Shown piece by piece: positions 38,325 through 46,758 of a stretch of DNA of 64,000 bases. The position numbers and the translations under genes were made by a program. The notes under the pieces were generated by a model. The model ran no database searches, had not been told where the DNA came from, and worked only from the letters and a program-made list of their open reading frames with translations. Source of the stretch: CAWKMN01 sp963850765 (GTDB lineage Bacteria > Chloroflexota > Anaerolineae > Aggregatilineales > Aggregatilineaceae); NCBI GenBank assembly GCA_963850765.1, contig CAWKMN010000003.1, forward strand, positions 930,001-994,000, given 5' to 3'. How positions within the stretch are numbered: position 1 is the stretch's first letter; each line of letters opens with the position of its first letter.

Positions 38325-38362
38325 CGCAAAGCGTTAGAAATGTGTAGAAATTTCTCCCGCGA

Positions 38363-39682
38363 TCAGGCGGTAGGTGTCACCATAGGATCGATGGTCGGCT
38401 CAACCGTGGGCCCGATGGTCGGTGCAGGCGGTGCCACCACCGGGGCCGATGCATCACAGCTTTGCAGCGCGGTTGCCAGATTTTGCTGCGCCCGCTCATC
38501 CCCGCTGTCGACCGCCAGTTGATAGCCCTGCTGAAGATAGGGGAGCGCCAGATCACAGCGTCCCAGCGACGTATGGGAACTGCCCAACTGGTAGTAGTCA
38601 CTGGGATCGTCTGAACCGAGCTCGATCGCGCGCTCAAGGTTAACAATCGCCGTGGCAAAATCGCCATCGCTCCACTGCAAGCCGCCCAGATACGACAGGC
38701 ACGCGATATTATCCTGATCGACTTCCAGGCAGCGATGATAATACTCGGCGGCCCGTTCGGGATCGCCATTCGTCCAGTGGACGCCGGCCAGCGCCCACAG
38801 GGCCATGGTATCCGATGGGTTTTTCTCCAGCACCGAGGCCAACACCTCGATCGCGCGGTCAAACTCATCAAGCGCCAGATAATTGTTCGCCAGCTCGACC
38901 GCGATGTAGCCTTCGCTGGGAGCGTTTTGCAGCGCCGCCTGATAGGGTTAAATCGCGTCTTCCCAGTTGCCCGCGTCTGAGAAAATCTTGCCCCGGTTGC
39001 GGAACGTGTACGCTACCGCGATCCCGCCCGTGTCCAGTTCCAAGGCCCGATCCAGATAGCTCATCGCCACATCATTCTGGTTCAGATCATGATAGATTTC
39101 GCCCAGAACGGCATAGGTGGGCGCAAACTGCTCGTCAAGCGCCTTCGCTTGCAGCGCCGATGCCAGCGCCCGCCCGGTGTCGCCGCGCCAGTCCAGCACC
39201 ATCGCGCGGATGGCCCAGCCATGCGGCAGTTCAGGATTCGCGTTGATGGTTCTTTCCGCAAAGGTGAGCGCGTCGTCCAGGCGGACCGCATCGCTGCCAA
39301 AATTGGACGTGATCACCATCAGGTACGTGACCCGGTAGAACAGATCAATGTCGTTCGGGTGGCCTTCACTCAGCAGCCTGCAATATTGGATCGCCTGTTC
39401 GACGTGTCCCTGCTGGTACGCCGCCTGGCAACCGGACTGAGCGGCCATCAGATCCGGCGTTGCGGTGGGCGTCGGTTCCGGGGCAACCTGGGTTTGCACA
39501 CTGGCGCGCAGTTCCTCAAGTTCCGGGATGATCGAAGAACGCACGCTGTCCTGGTTGTTCCACAGGAACCAGCCAATCGTCCCGATGACCGGGAGCAGCA
39601 GCAGCGTCACCAGGGTGCGCCCCGAAAACAGCCGAAGCTGGCGGCGCTGGCGGCGATAGCGTTTGGGTGTTCGCAGATACAT
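38363..39682 (-). CDS. Membrane-anchored TPR protein with an in-frame TAA
   Basis: Read through one TAA codon (38948-38950), the frame gives about 439 residues. It has a basic N-terminus, a membrane segment (about 22-42), then serial TPR-like repeats (for example AEYYHRCLEVDQDNIACLSYLGGLQWSDGDFATAIVNLERAIEL) to a Thr/Pro-rich end. The stop falls inside a TPR helix (GNWEDAI-stop-PYQAAL), where a Gln or Lys codon would fit, and the frame does not change. It is a substitution error or a true nonsense mutation. It is paralogous to the gene just upstream (39692-40972) and 9 bases from it. It likely scaffolds protein contacts outside the membrane. Confidence 0.75.
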
Positions 39683-39691
39683 GAACCGTCC

Positions 39692-40972
39692 CTAGAAGAC
39701 CCCGATTGGATCGGGCGGTATGGGCTCGGTCGGGACCGGCGTAGGAATATCGTTGATGTCGTACTCTTCTTCGTAGTTCACACACGACATCAATCCCTGG
39801 TTGATATAGCCCTTGATCGTCTCGTTGGGATTCATCTGAAGGGCCTCCTGCAGAACCTCCCAACCCAGGTCACAGCGCGCCAGCAGGGTGTGAGCGAGCC
39901 CGCGAAGGTAGTAGCACTCGATTTCACGTTCCTGGAGAGGGACTCCCTGCTGCTCCTGCAACTCCGCGCACTCCTCAAACTCCTCTATAGAGCCCTCGTA
40001 ATTGCGGCGGGTATACATCACCATGCCCAACTGCCGGTGTGCTTCGGGATAGGTGGGATCAAGCTGAATCGCCTGCTCGCAGGCTTCCTGCGCGGGCTGG
40101 TCCTCGCGCATTGTGAAATAGGTTTCGCACTTGCGCGTATACGCCTTCACGTTGTCCGGCTCCATCGACAGCACCTGATCATAGGCGGCGATAGCGGCGT
40201 CGTAATTGTTCTGCGCCTTGTAATACAGCGCCAGCTCGAAGTAAAGCGCATCAAAGCGGGGGTGTATCTGGATGGCGCGCTCATACTGCTGCACCGCCGC
40301 GTCAAACTCGCCCACATAGGCCAGACTGATCGCCAGCGCGCGCCGGGAATCCAGGCTGTTACCGTCAAGCTGGACGGCTTGATCCGCTTTCTCAAACGCC
40401 TGGCTGGGTCGTCCCGCCCCGCGATAGGCCATCGACAGGTAAGCACGCGCTTCGGCATAGTTCGGCGCAAGCTGCTCCGCCCGCAGCCCGGCCCCGATCG
40501 CCTCTTCGGCGCGGCCGTTTTCCAGCAGTGCCAGGCATAACATCGCCTGCGCGCGCGCGTTGTTCGGATCGACATCCACCGCCTGCTGGGCGACTTCCAG
40601 CGCCTGTTCAGCCCGGAAGGCGTAACTCCGCCCCGCATAACTGCGGTAAACCAGCATCCGTGCATATTCAAACAGAATGTCGATGTTTTCGGGTGCCATC
40701 TGTGCGGCTAACTCGTAGTGCTCAATGGCGCTCTCAATATCACCCACCAGGAAGGCGCGTTCACCCAGGCGCGCCTCGGAGACAGCGTCGAGCGTGGCGG
40801 TTGCATGGCTGCCGATGCTCGCCAGGACCCAGTTCTGAACGTTATTGAAGCGCCACAAGACGCCGAGAATGGCGGCCATTGTGACCAGCCAGATCACGAA
40901 AAATGCGTTGCTGCCGCGACGCTTTGCCTGACGACCAAAATGAAGATTGGATTTATCACGCCGGATGTACAT
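39692..40972 (-). CDS. Membrane-anchored TPR-repeat protein
   Basis: 426 residues. A basic N-terminus (RRDKSNLHFGRQAKRRG) and one membrane segment (about 23-43) are followed by about eight TPR units, such as AIEHYELAAQMAPENIDILFEYARMLVY, AVQQYERAIQIHPRFDALYFELALYYKAQNNYDAAIAAYDQVLSMEPDN and CEQAIQLDPTYPEAHRQLGMVMYTRRNYEGSIEEFEEC. The tail is Pro/Thr-rich. Several Cys residues near the C-terminus could form disulfides. No enzyme motif; a protein-binding scaffold on the outer side of the membrane is inferred. Confidence 0.8.
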   Translation of the reverse strand: MYIRRDKSNLHFGRQAKRRGSNAFFVIWLVTMAAILGVLWRFNNVQNWVLASIGSHATATLDAVSEARLGERAFLVGDIESAIEHYELAAQMAPENIDILFEYARMLVYRSYAGRSYAFRAEQALEVAQQAVDVDPNNARAQAMLCLALLENGRAEEAIGAGLRAEQLAPNYAEARAYLSMAYRGAGRPSQAFEKADQAVQLDGNSLDSRRALAISLAYVGEFDAAVQQYERAIQIHPRFDALYFELALYYKAQNNYDAAIAAYDQVLSMEPDNVKAYTRKCETYFTMREDQPAQEACEQAIQLDPTYPEAHRQLGMVMYTRRNYEGSIEEFEECAELQEQQGVPLQEREIECYYLRGLAHTLLARCDLGWEVLQEALQMNPNETIKGYINQGLMSCVNYEEEYDINDIPTPVPTEPIPPDPIGVF

Positions 40973-41026
40973 TGTCCCTCCGCCCTAAACTACTCACGGC
41001 TGCTTCGCTGCACCGCCGGTCAGGAC

Positions 41027-41062
41027 ATAAAAAAACCGGCAGGTACTTTATCATTCCCCCCG
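41027..41062 (-). terminator. Possible terminator after rlmB
   Basis: On the minus strand ACCGG and CCGGT enclose a 20-base loop, followed directly by TTTTTTTA. The stem is short, so confidence is low. Confidence 0.4.
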
Positions 41063-41139
41063 GTCTTTCGATTGTGCGCGTAGGCGCTATCGTAACATCA
41101 TGAGAGTGGTCTGTCAAAGTTTTGCCAAACTCACGCCTA

Positions 41140-41907
41140 TTACTCGTTTGGCCGAGTCCAGCCCTCCCAGGCGCGTGCCTGCCACGCCGCATACAGTGCG
41201 ATCGAGCCTGCGGTGGCGACGTTCAGGCTGTGGACGTGCCCGCGCATGGGGATCGTAATCCGCATGTCGCACGTCTCGCGCACGAGACGGCGCAGCCCTT
41301 CACCCTCGCTGCCCATCACCAGCGCGATCGGCCGGTTAAGATCGACCTGATCGAGTGTCATCACGTCCGGGCCAATATCCAGCCCGACCAGCCAAACACC
41401 CTCTTCTTTGAGATGGCGCATCGCGGTGACGAGGTTGGTCACGATCGACACGTTCAGATGCTCTACCGCCCCGGAGGATGCATTCACCACCGCCGGCGTG
41501 ACCTCTACCCCGCGCCGCTCTTGCAGCACGATCCCATGCACACCCACCGAATCGGCCACGCGCAGCAGCGTGCCGGCGTTCTGGGGGTCCTTCAGCAGAT
41601 CCAGGATGAGCAAAAAAGGCTTTTCATTCTGGCCGGCAGCGGTTTGCAGGATGGCGTCCAGGTCCACATACGGATAATCCCCGGTGCGCAGCGCCACCCC
41701 CTGATGGTTGGCGTTCTTCGAGAGATCGTCGATCACACGGCGCGGCACCCGGCGCAGATCCACGCCGCGCTGCTGACCCGCCGCCTGGATCGCCTCGACC
41801 GTGCCTTTTTCGTCGATCCCTTCAGCCAGGAGAAGCTGCTGAAAGTTGCGCCGCCCGGCGCGCAGGCTTTCCAGAACCGACCAGCGCCCGTATAAATACT
41901 GAGTCAT
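41140..41907 (-). CDS. rlmB: TrmH/SpoU-family 23S rRNA 2'-O-methyltransferase (RlmB-like)
   Basis: 255 residues from ATG 41907; the frame opens further upstream, but that part overlaps a repeat. N-terminal substrate-binding domain (YLYGRWSVLESLRAGRRNFQQLLLAEG), then the SPOUT knot with motif 1 LDLLKDPQNAGTLLRVADSVG, motif 2 VMGSEGEGLRRLV and motif 3 IPMRGHVHSLNVATAGSIALYAA. RlmB-type enzymes methylate G2251 in the 23S rRNA P-loop using SAM. It lies downstream of cysS, a common bacterial order (cysS then rlmB). Confidence 0.88.
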   Translation of the reverse strand: MTQYLYGRWSVLESLRAGRRNFQQLLLAEGIDEKGTVEAIQAAGQQRGVDLRRVPRRVIDDLSKNANHQGVALRTGDYPYVDLDAILQTAAGQNEKPFLLILDLLKDPQNAGTLLRVADSVGVHGIVLQERRGVEVTPAVVNASSGAVEHLNVSIVTNLVTAMRHLKEEGVWLVGLDIGPDVMTLDQVDLNRPIALVMGSEGEGLRRLVRETCDMRITIPMRGHVHSLNVATAGSIALYAAWQARAWEGWTRPNE

Positions 41908-41956
41908 TTTTGATCGCGTCTTTCTATAAAACAGTGATGGGGAAGCACCCGGTAAA

Positions 41957-41979
41957 GGCGTATTGCAATACGCCCCTAC
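41957..41979. repeat. Short GCGTATTGC palindrome repeat
   Basis: GCGTATTG and CAATACGC form a perfect palindrome followed by CCCTAC. It is a relative of the GTAGGGGCG element at 9144-9195. It lies in the 94-base gap between cysS and rlmB. Confidence 0.5.
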
Positions 41980-42001
41980 AACAGAATCGATGATAGACTT
42001 C

Positions 42002-43471
42002 CTAATCCACGCGCCAGACCGTACCATCGGCGCGGTCTTCTAAAGTAACCCCCAGTTCCGCCAACTGGTTGCGAATCTGGTCGGCCTTGGCGAAGTCCTT
42101 CGCCTTGCGCGCCTCGGCCCGCAGATCGATCAGCAGCCGGATCAGCCCTTCTTCACGCTGGGCGTTCGCCGTGCTGCCCGCCGCGATCTCGTCCGGCACG
42201 ATGCCCAGCACCGTGCCGCCCAACTCGCGGTAGGTCTGGTCGATCGCTTCCAGCACCGTCTTACCCACCGGCGCGTCGCCGTTGAGCAGGGTATTGACTT
42301 CGCGCGTCAGTTCGTGCAGCACCGCCAGCCCACCCGGCGCGTTGAAATCGTCGTCCATCGCCTCGATGAACTGCTGCTTCGCGTTGTCCAGAACTTCCAG
42401 AAAGCGGTTCGCACCATCGCTGTTGCCGGCGGCCTGACGCAGTTTTTCACGCGTCAGACGGACCGCGCCATAGATGCGCTCCCACCCACTGCGCGCGCTG
42501 TTAAGCGCCTCCTCGGAAAAAACGACCGGATTGCGATAGTGGCTGGTCAGGATAAACGTCCGGATCACTTCGGGCCGGTGCAGCTTGAGCGCATCCTTGA
42601 TCGTGTAGAAGTTGCCGAGGCTCTTCGACATCTTGACGGGCGTGCCGAATTCATCCGGCACCAGCAGCGTACCGACCAGCATCCAGTAGCGCGCGAAGTC
42701 CGCATCGTTGGCCGCTTCGCTCTGCGCGATCTCGCATTCGTTATGCGGGAAGATGTTATCGACCCCGCCGCCGTGAATATCGAACGTCTCACCCAGGTAC
42801 TTTTTTGACATGGCCGAGCATTCGATATGCCAGCCGGGATAGCCAACACCCCACGGGCTGTCCCAGCGCAGGATATGCTCTGGCTCCGCCATCTTCCACA
42901 GCGCGAAATCCTCCGGGTTGCGTTTGTCTTCGCGGACCTGTTCGCGCGTCCCGGCTTCCTGTTCTTCGAGCCGCCGGTTGGAGAGCTTGCCATACTCCGG
43001 CCAGCTTCGCACGTCAAAATACACGTTGCCGTCGCCGGAGACGTAGGCATTGCCCTTCGCGATCAACTGCTCGATCATCTCGATCTGTTCGGGCACGTGG
43101 CCACTGGCGCGCGGGCTGATGTCGGGACGGACCACGCCGAGCGCGTCCATATCGTCAAAATAGCTGCGCGCATAGGTTTCGACAATCTGCATCGGGCCGG
43201 ACTGCGTCTGGCGCGCTTTTTTGAGGATACGATCTTCACCGGAGTCCAGCAGGTGCCCCACGTCCGTCAGGTTTTGCACATACAGCACGTCATAGCCGCG
43301 GAAGCGCAGGTAGCGCACGACAATATCGAATGACAGATACGTCTTGGCGTGCCCAATATGCGCGTGGTCGTAAACGGTCGGGCCGCAGACATACATATTG
43401 ACCCGGCCGTCGTGCAGCGGCTCAAATGGTTCTTTTGCGCGGTGCAAGACATTATAGATTTGTAAGGCCAT
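42002..43471 (-). CDS. cysS: Cysteinyl-tRNA synthetase
   Basis: 489 residues from ATG 43471. Class Ia motifs are HIGH (AHIGHAKTY, with Cys at CGPTVYDH) and KMSKS (KMSKSLGNFYTI). Zinc ligands are visible in CGP, WHIECSAMS and GGGVDNIFPHNECE. It charges tRNA-Cys in the cytoplasm. The C-terminal helical and anticodon domain is complete (DFAKADQIRNQLAELGVTLED). Confidence 0.95.
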   Translation of the reverse strand: MALQIYNVLHRAKEPFEPLHDGRVNMYVCGPTVYDHAHIGHAKTYLSFDIVVRYLRFRGYDVLYVQNLTDVGHLLDSGEDRILKKARQTQSGPMQIVETYARSYFDDMDALGVVRPDISPRASGHVPEQIEMIEQLIAKGNAYVSGDGNVYFDVRSWPEYGKLSNRRLEEQEAGTREQVREDKRNPEDFALWKMAEPEHILRWDSPWGVGYPGWHIECSAMSKKYLGETFDIHGGGVDNIFPHNECEIAQSEAANDADFARYWMLVGTLLVPDEFGTPVKMSKSLGNFYTIKDALKLHRPEVIRTFILTSHYRNPVVFSEEALNSARSGWERIYGAVRLTREKLRQAAGNSDGANRFLEVLDNAKQQFIEAMDDDFNAPGGLAVLHELTREVNTLLNGDAPVGKTVLEAIDQTYRELGGTVLGIVPDEIAAGSTANAQREEGLIRLLIDLRAEARKAKDFAKADQIRNQLAELGVTLEDRADGTVWRVD

Positions 43472-43602
43472 CTCGCTCGTCCTCAGATTACGCTCTGGAT
43501 AACGGGTCCCTATTGTAGCGCAAAGCACAAGTCCCGTTAAGGGTTGGCAGCACGCCAAATCCACCTGTACAATGCTTTTAACAAGCGGCTTTCAGCGGTC
43601 AG

Positions 43603-43700
43603 CCTCACCCCTAAATCCCCTCTCCATGCGCATGGAGAGGGGACTTGGATTGGCGCGTTTTTCCCCTCTCCACGGCATGGAGAGAGGCCGGAGGTGACCC
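43603..43700. repeat. Dispersed palindromic repeat, copy 5
   Basis: CCTCACCCC at the left and GGAGGTGACC at the right, with CCCTCTCC/GGAGAGGGG hairpins on each half. It lies between divergent genes (cysS and the amidohydrolase). Confidence 0.75.
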
Positions 43701-43748
43701 TCAGAGTAAATTGACGGCTGACCGACAATCTTTGCAGGAGAGATAACG

Positions 43749-45080
43749 ATGACTACTATCTGGATCAAACACGCCGATGTGGTGACGCTGGACGAGAATG
43801 GCACTGTGCTGCGCAACACCGATCTGCTGATCGAAGGCGGGCGCATCACACAGATCGGCACGGTGCCCGAAGACACACCTGCTGACGAGATCGTCGATGC
43901 TGCGGGACATGTCGCGCTGCCGGGATTTTTTAACGCGCACTGCCATTCCCCGATGACGTTTGAGCGCGGCTGGGCCGAAGACCTGCCGTTCCCGCGCTGG
44001 CTCAACGAAAGGATCTGGGTGGCGGAGAGCGCCCTCACGCCCGATGATGTGTACTGGGGCGCGGCGCTGGCCGCCTGCGAGATGATCCGGGGCGGCGTGG
44101 TCGGCTTCAACGATCATTATTTTTATATGGACCGCGTGGCGGAAGTCGTGGAACAAAGCGGCCTCAAGGCCATGCTGGCTTGGTGCGTGTTTGGGATTGG
44201 CGACGACAAGGAGATCGGGCCGGGTGTCGAGGCGCAGCTCGCCTTCAGCCGCGACTGGCGCGGCCGCGCGGATGGCCGCATTCAGACCGCGCTGGGGCCG
44301 CACTCACCCTATGTCTGCCCGCCGGAATTCTTGCGGCGCGTGGTCGAGATGGCGGCCGAAGATGACTTCGCCATTCACCTGCACGTCTCCGAATCTCAGG
44401 AGCAGGTCGATAACTCGCGGGAGCGATACGGTAAAACCCCGGTGGAACATCTGAACGCTTTAGGCGTGTTCGATCACCCGACCATCGCCGCACACTGCCT
44501 GGCGCTGACGCCCGAAGACATTGGTATCCTGATCGAGAAAAACGTAACGGTTGTCCGCACGCCGATCACGTATATGAAGCTGGCGATGCCGGTCCGCACG
44601 CCGGTGACGGATCTGCTCAGGGCGGGCTTCACGCGCATGGCGCTCGGCACGGATGGCCCGGCCTCAAACGCGGACATGGATCTGCTGGCCGTCATCCGGC
44701 AGCAGGTGCTGCTGGAGAAATACACCCAGGAAGACGCCGAAGCGCTGCCCGGCGATACCGCCCTGCGGATGGCAACTCAGAACGGCGCGCGCGCCATGGA
44801 TTTCCCCGACAGCGGCGTGCTGGCAGTCGGTCGCCCCGCCGACCTGATCCTGATCGATTTTGACCGCCCGCATCTCCGCCCGCGCCACGATCTGATCGCC
44901 AATCTGGTCCACAGCGCCAAAGCGGCGGACGTGACGCACGTCATCGTGGATGGCCGGCTGATCATGCGGGATCGTGTCTTGCTGACGCTGGACGAAGAAC
45001 AGATTCTGGTCGAAGCCGAGCGGCGCGCCTTCCGCATGGTGAACCAGCATATGAATCAGGTCCGGGAATACCAGGGATAA
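43749..45080 (+). CDS. Amidohydrolase of the MTA/SAH deaminase (MtaD/TrzN) family
   Basis: 443 residues. Metal and catalytic motifs are HxH in FFNAHCHSPMTF (about 63), HLHVSESQEQV, AAHCLALTPEDI, and the Asp in LGTDGPASNADMDL. It is probably a mononuclear zinc deaminase acting on S-adenosylhomocysteine, methylthioadenosine or other aminopurines. Substrate cannot be told from chlorotriazine or guanine deaminase relatives without a search. An AGGAGAG site precedes ATG 43749. Confidence 0.85.
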   Translation: MTTIWIKHADVVTLDENGTVLRNTDLLIEGGRITQIGTVPEDTPADEIVDAAGHVALPGFFNAHCHSPMTFERGWAEDLPFPRWLNERIWVAESALTPDDVYWGAALAACEMIRGGVVGFNDHYFYMDRVAEVVEQSGLKAMLAWCVFGIGDDKEIGPGVEAQLAFSRDWRGRADGRIQTALGPHSPYVCPPEFLRRVVEMAAEDDFAIHLHVSESQEQVDNSRERYGKTPVEHLNALGVFDHPTIAAHCLALTPEDIGILIEKNVTVVRTPITYMKLAMPVRTPVTDLLRAGFTRMALGTDGPASNADMDLLAVIRQQVLLEKYTQEDAEALPGDTALRMATQNGARAMDFPDSGVLAVGRPADLILIDFDRPHLRPRHDLIANLVHSAKAADVTHVIVDGRLIMRDRVLLTLDEEQILVEAERRAFRMVNQHMNQVREYQG

Positions 45081-45093
45081 CGGCGGGGAGTTA

Positions 45094-45196
45094 ACCCCTC
45101 CCTAAATCCCTTCCTGCACGCGGAGAGGGACTGGCGAGTCTCCCCTTTCTCCGCGCGGGATAGGGTTGCCGCCCGAAGGTCGGACGGGGATAGGGG
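45094..45196. repeat. Dispersed palindromic repeat, copy 6 (variant)
   Basis: CCCCTCCCTAAATCCC opens it; GGGGATAGGGG closes it. It contains GGAGAGGGACT and CCCCTTTCTCCGCGCGG arms and a CCGAAGGTCGG segment. Most like the copy at 6555-6644. It lies between convergent genes. Confidence 0.65.
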
Positions 45197-45212
45197 TAAA
45201 TCTTACCGTTGG

Positions 45213-46283
45213 CTATCTTCGCAGGGAGCCTTCAGACGGCTGCGCGAAGTACATGCGGCCTGCGTTGGTCACAATGTAGCGCGTGATCAGGACGGGGATG
45301 GTGCGATCCATGTAGCGTTTGCCGTCCTCAACCACCACCATCGTGCCATCGTCAAGGTAGCCCACCCCCTGATCGGTTTCGCGCCCTTCCATCACGATGT
45401 GGATGTCCATCGTTTCGCCCGGCAGGAAGATCGCCTTGAGCGCATTGGCCAGTTCGTTGATGTTCAGCACCATCACGCCCTGAAGCTCGGCCACGCGATT
45501 GAGGTTGAAGTCGTTAGTCATCACGGGCACGCCAAGCTGCTGAGCCAGCACCACCAGCTTTTCATCTACCTCATTGGTGCCCTCGACGTCATCGTCGATG
45601 ATGCGGACCGGGGTCCGGCTGTGCTGCTGCAATTCGCCCAGGATCTCCAGCCCGCGCTTACCCCGGTTCCGGCGCAGCATATCCGCCGAGTCCGCGACGT
45701 GCTGAAGCTCATTCAGCACAAAACGCGGCACGAGCAGCGTCCCACGGACAAAGCCCGTCTGGCTGATGTCGAGAATACGCCCATCGATAATGACACTGGT
45801 ATCGAGCAGCACTTCTCCCGACGTCGTGGCACCGGCCATCCGGCTGAGCATATCGGGGCGGGCGCGGATCAGCCCGCCAAACAGGGTAAATACATCGCTG
45901 GCCCGCAGTGAGAAAATCGATACGCTGATATACGCGATTACCGCCGCCGCGATGGTCGGCAGGATTTGCCCAAACGGATCCGGCAGCAGCGACAGCGGCC
46001 ATGCGAACATCGCCGCCACGGCCATGCCGAAGATCAGGCCAAACATGGATGTGACCAGCGTCTCCGCGGGCATCTGCCCGATGATCCGCCTTGCCGATCG
46101 TGCGGGATACGTCGTGATCCATGGGGTGATGATCAGGCCGCCGAGCGCGCCCATCAGCGAGAAGATCAGGCCGGACGCTTCGGGCGGCAGGTTGAGCGCT
46201 TCGGCCAGATCGATGCCGACCAGCGTGCCCAGCAAGATAAAAACCATCATGCCGATCAGGCGCAGGATAAATTCGTAACTCAT
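45213..46283 (-). CDS. PIN-TRAM domain membrane protein (YacL-like)
   Basis: 356 residues. Four hydrophobic helices in the first 135 residues. A PIN nuclease-type domain (about 160-280) begins LLDTSVIIDGRILDI with its Asp residues and includes VPRFVLNELQHVADS and VMTNDFNLNRVAELQGV. A C-terminal TRAM domain (about 290-350) has AIFLPGETMDIHIVMEGRETDQGVGYLDDGTMVVVEDGKRY. It is a conserved bacterial single-copy protein, probably an RNA-acting nuclease at the membrane; its targets are unknown. Confidence 0.88.
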   Translation of the reverse strand: MSYEFILRLIGMMVFILLGTLVGIDLAEALNLPPEASGLIFSLMGALGGLIITPWITTYPARSARRIIGQMPAETLVTSMFGLIFGMAVAAMFAWPLSLLPDPFGQILPTIAAAVIAYISVSIFSLRASDVFTLFGGLIRARPDMLSRMAGATTSGEVLLDTSVIIDGRILDISQTGFVRGTLLVPRFVLNELQHVADSADMLRRNRGKRGLEILGELQQHSRTPVRIIDDDVEGTNEVDEKLVVLAQQLGVPVMTNDFNLNRVAELQGVMVLNINELANALKAIFLPGETMDIHIVMEGRETDQGVGYLDDGTMVVVEDGKRYMDRTIPVLITRYIVTNAGRMYFAQPSEGSLRR

Positions 46284-46631
46284 GATGCAGTCTCCTCAGC
46301 TACCTGTGGACAACGGCTCAGCAGACAATAAAGGGTAAGCCGCTTGGTGATTGCTCCGATCAGGCATCCGCGGGTAGCTTGTCTAAATAGATAAAGGGCA
46401 GGACAAAGGAGGTTTTCGGGCTTCTAAGAACGGGTGATACATCGGGCTATAAATGAGGTGCCCAAGTATCCGCCTGTTTAATCCTTTTTTAACGGATAAC
46501 AAAAGAGAACAACCCGTAAGCCTGCCAACCCCACTGTAACACGGATAACAGGCGGCGTCAATGAACCATTCGTCGGGGGAAAACCAACCTGTATAAACCA
46601 TAAAGCGCCCGCTAGAACAGGCGCTTTAATA
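46284..46631. other. Intergenic region, no gene seen apart from a hairpin
   Basis: 348 bases upstream of the PIN-TRAM gene. It contains ACGGATAAC twice (about 46492 and 46541) and the hairpin listed separately. A 72-codon open frame on the minus strand has no ribosome binding site and no coding character. Confidence 0.5.
46602..46627 (-). terminator. Hairpin downstream of tRNA-Leu
   Basis: AAAGCGCCCG, loop CTAGAA, CAGGCGCTTT: a 10-bp stem with one G-T pair. It lies 5 bases after the tRNA 3' end on the minus strand, and the A/T ends make it a possible terminator in both directions. Confidence 0.6.
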
Positions 46632-46714
46632 TAGGGGAGGTGGGATTCGAACCCACACGAGGTTGCCCTCAGCGGATTTTAAGTCCGCGGCGTCTGCCAT
46701 TTCGCCACTCCCCC
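46632..46714 (-). tRNA. tRNA-Leu (anticodon UAA)
   Basis: 83 nt on the minus strand. Acceptor GGGGGAG pairs with CTCCCCT (G1-U72 wobble, as in some other tRNA-Leu). D-stem is GCG/CGC. The anticodon arm is GCGGA-CTTAAAA-TCCGC, giving TAA. A long variable arm (about TGAGGGCAACCTCG) marks class II. The T-arm is GTGGG-TTCGAAT-CCCAC. CCA is not encoded. Confidence 0.95.
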
Positions 46715-46758
46715 GAAGACGCTCTCAGTGTATCATGAGACAGGAACAGGTGCAATGG

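Noticed and set aside
46383..46601. 72-codon open frame upstream of the PIN-TRAM gene
   Set aside because: No ribosome binding site, odd Cys/Pro-rich composition, and it overlaps a hairpin; likely chance.
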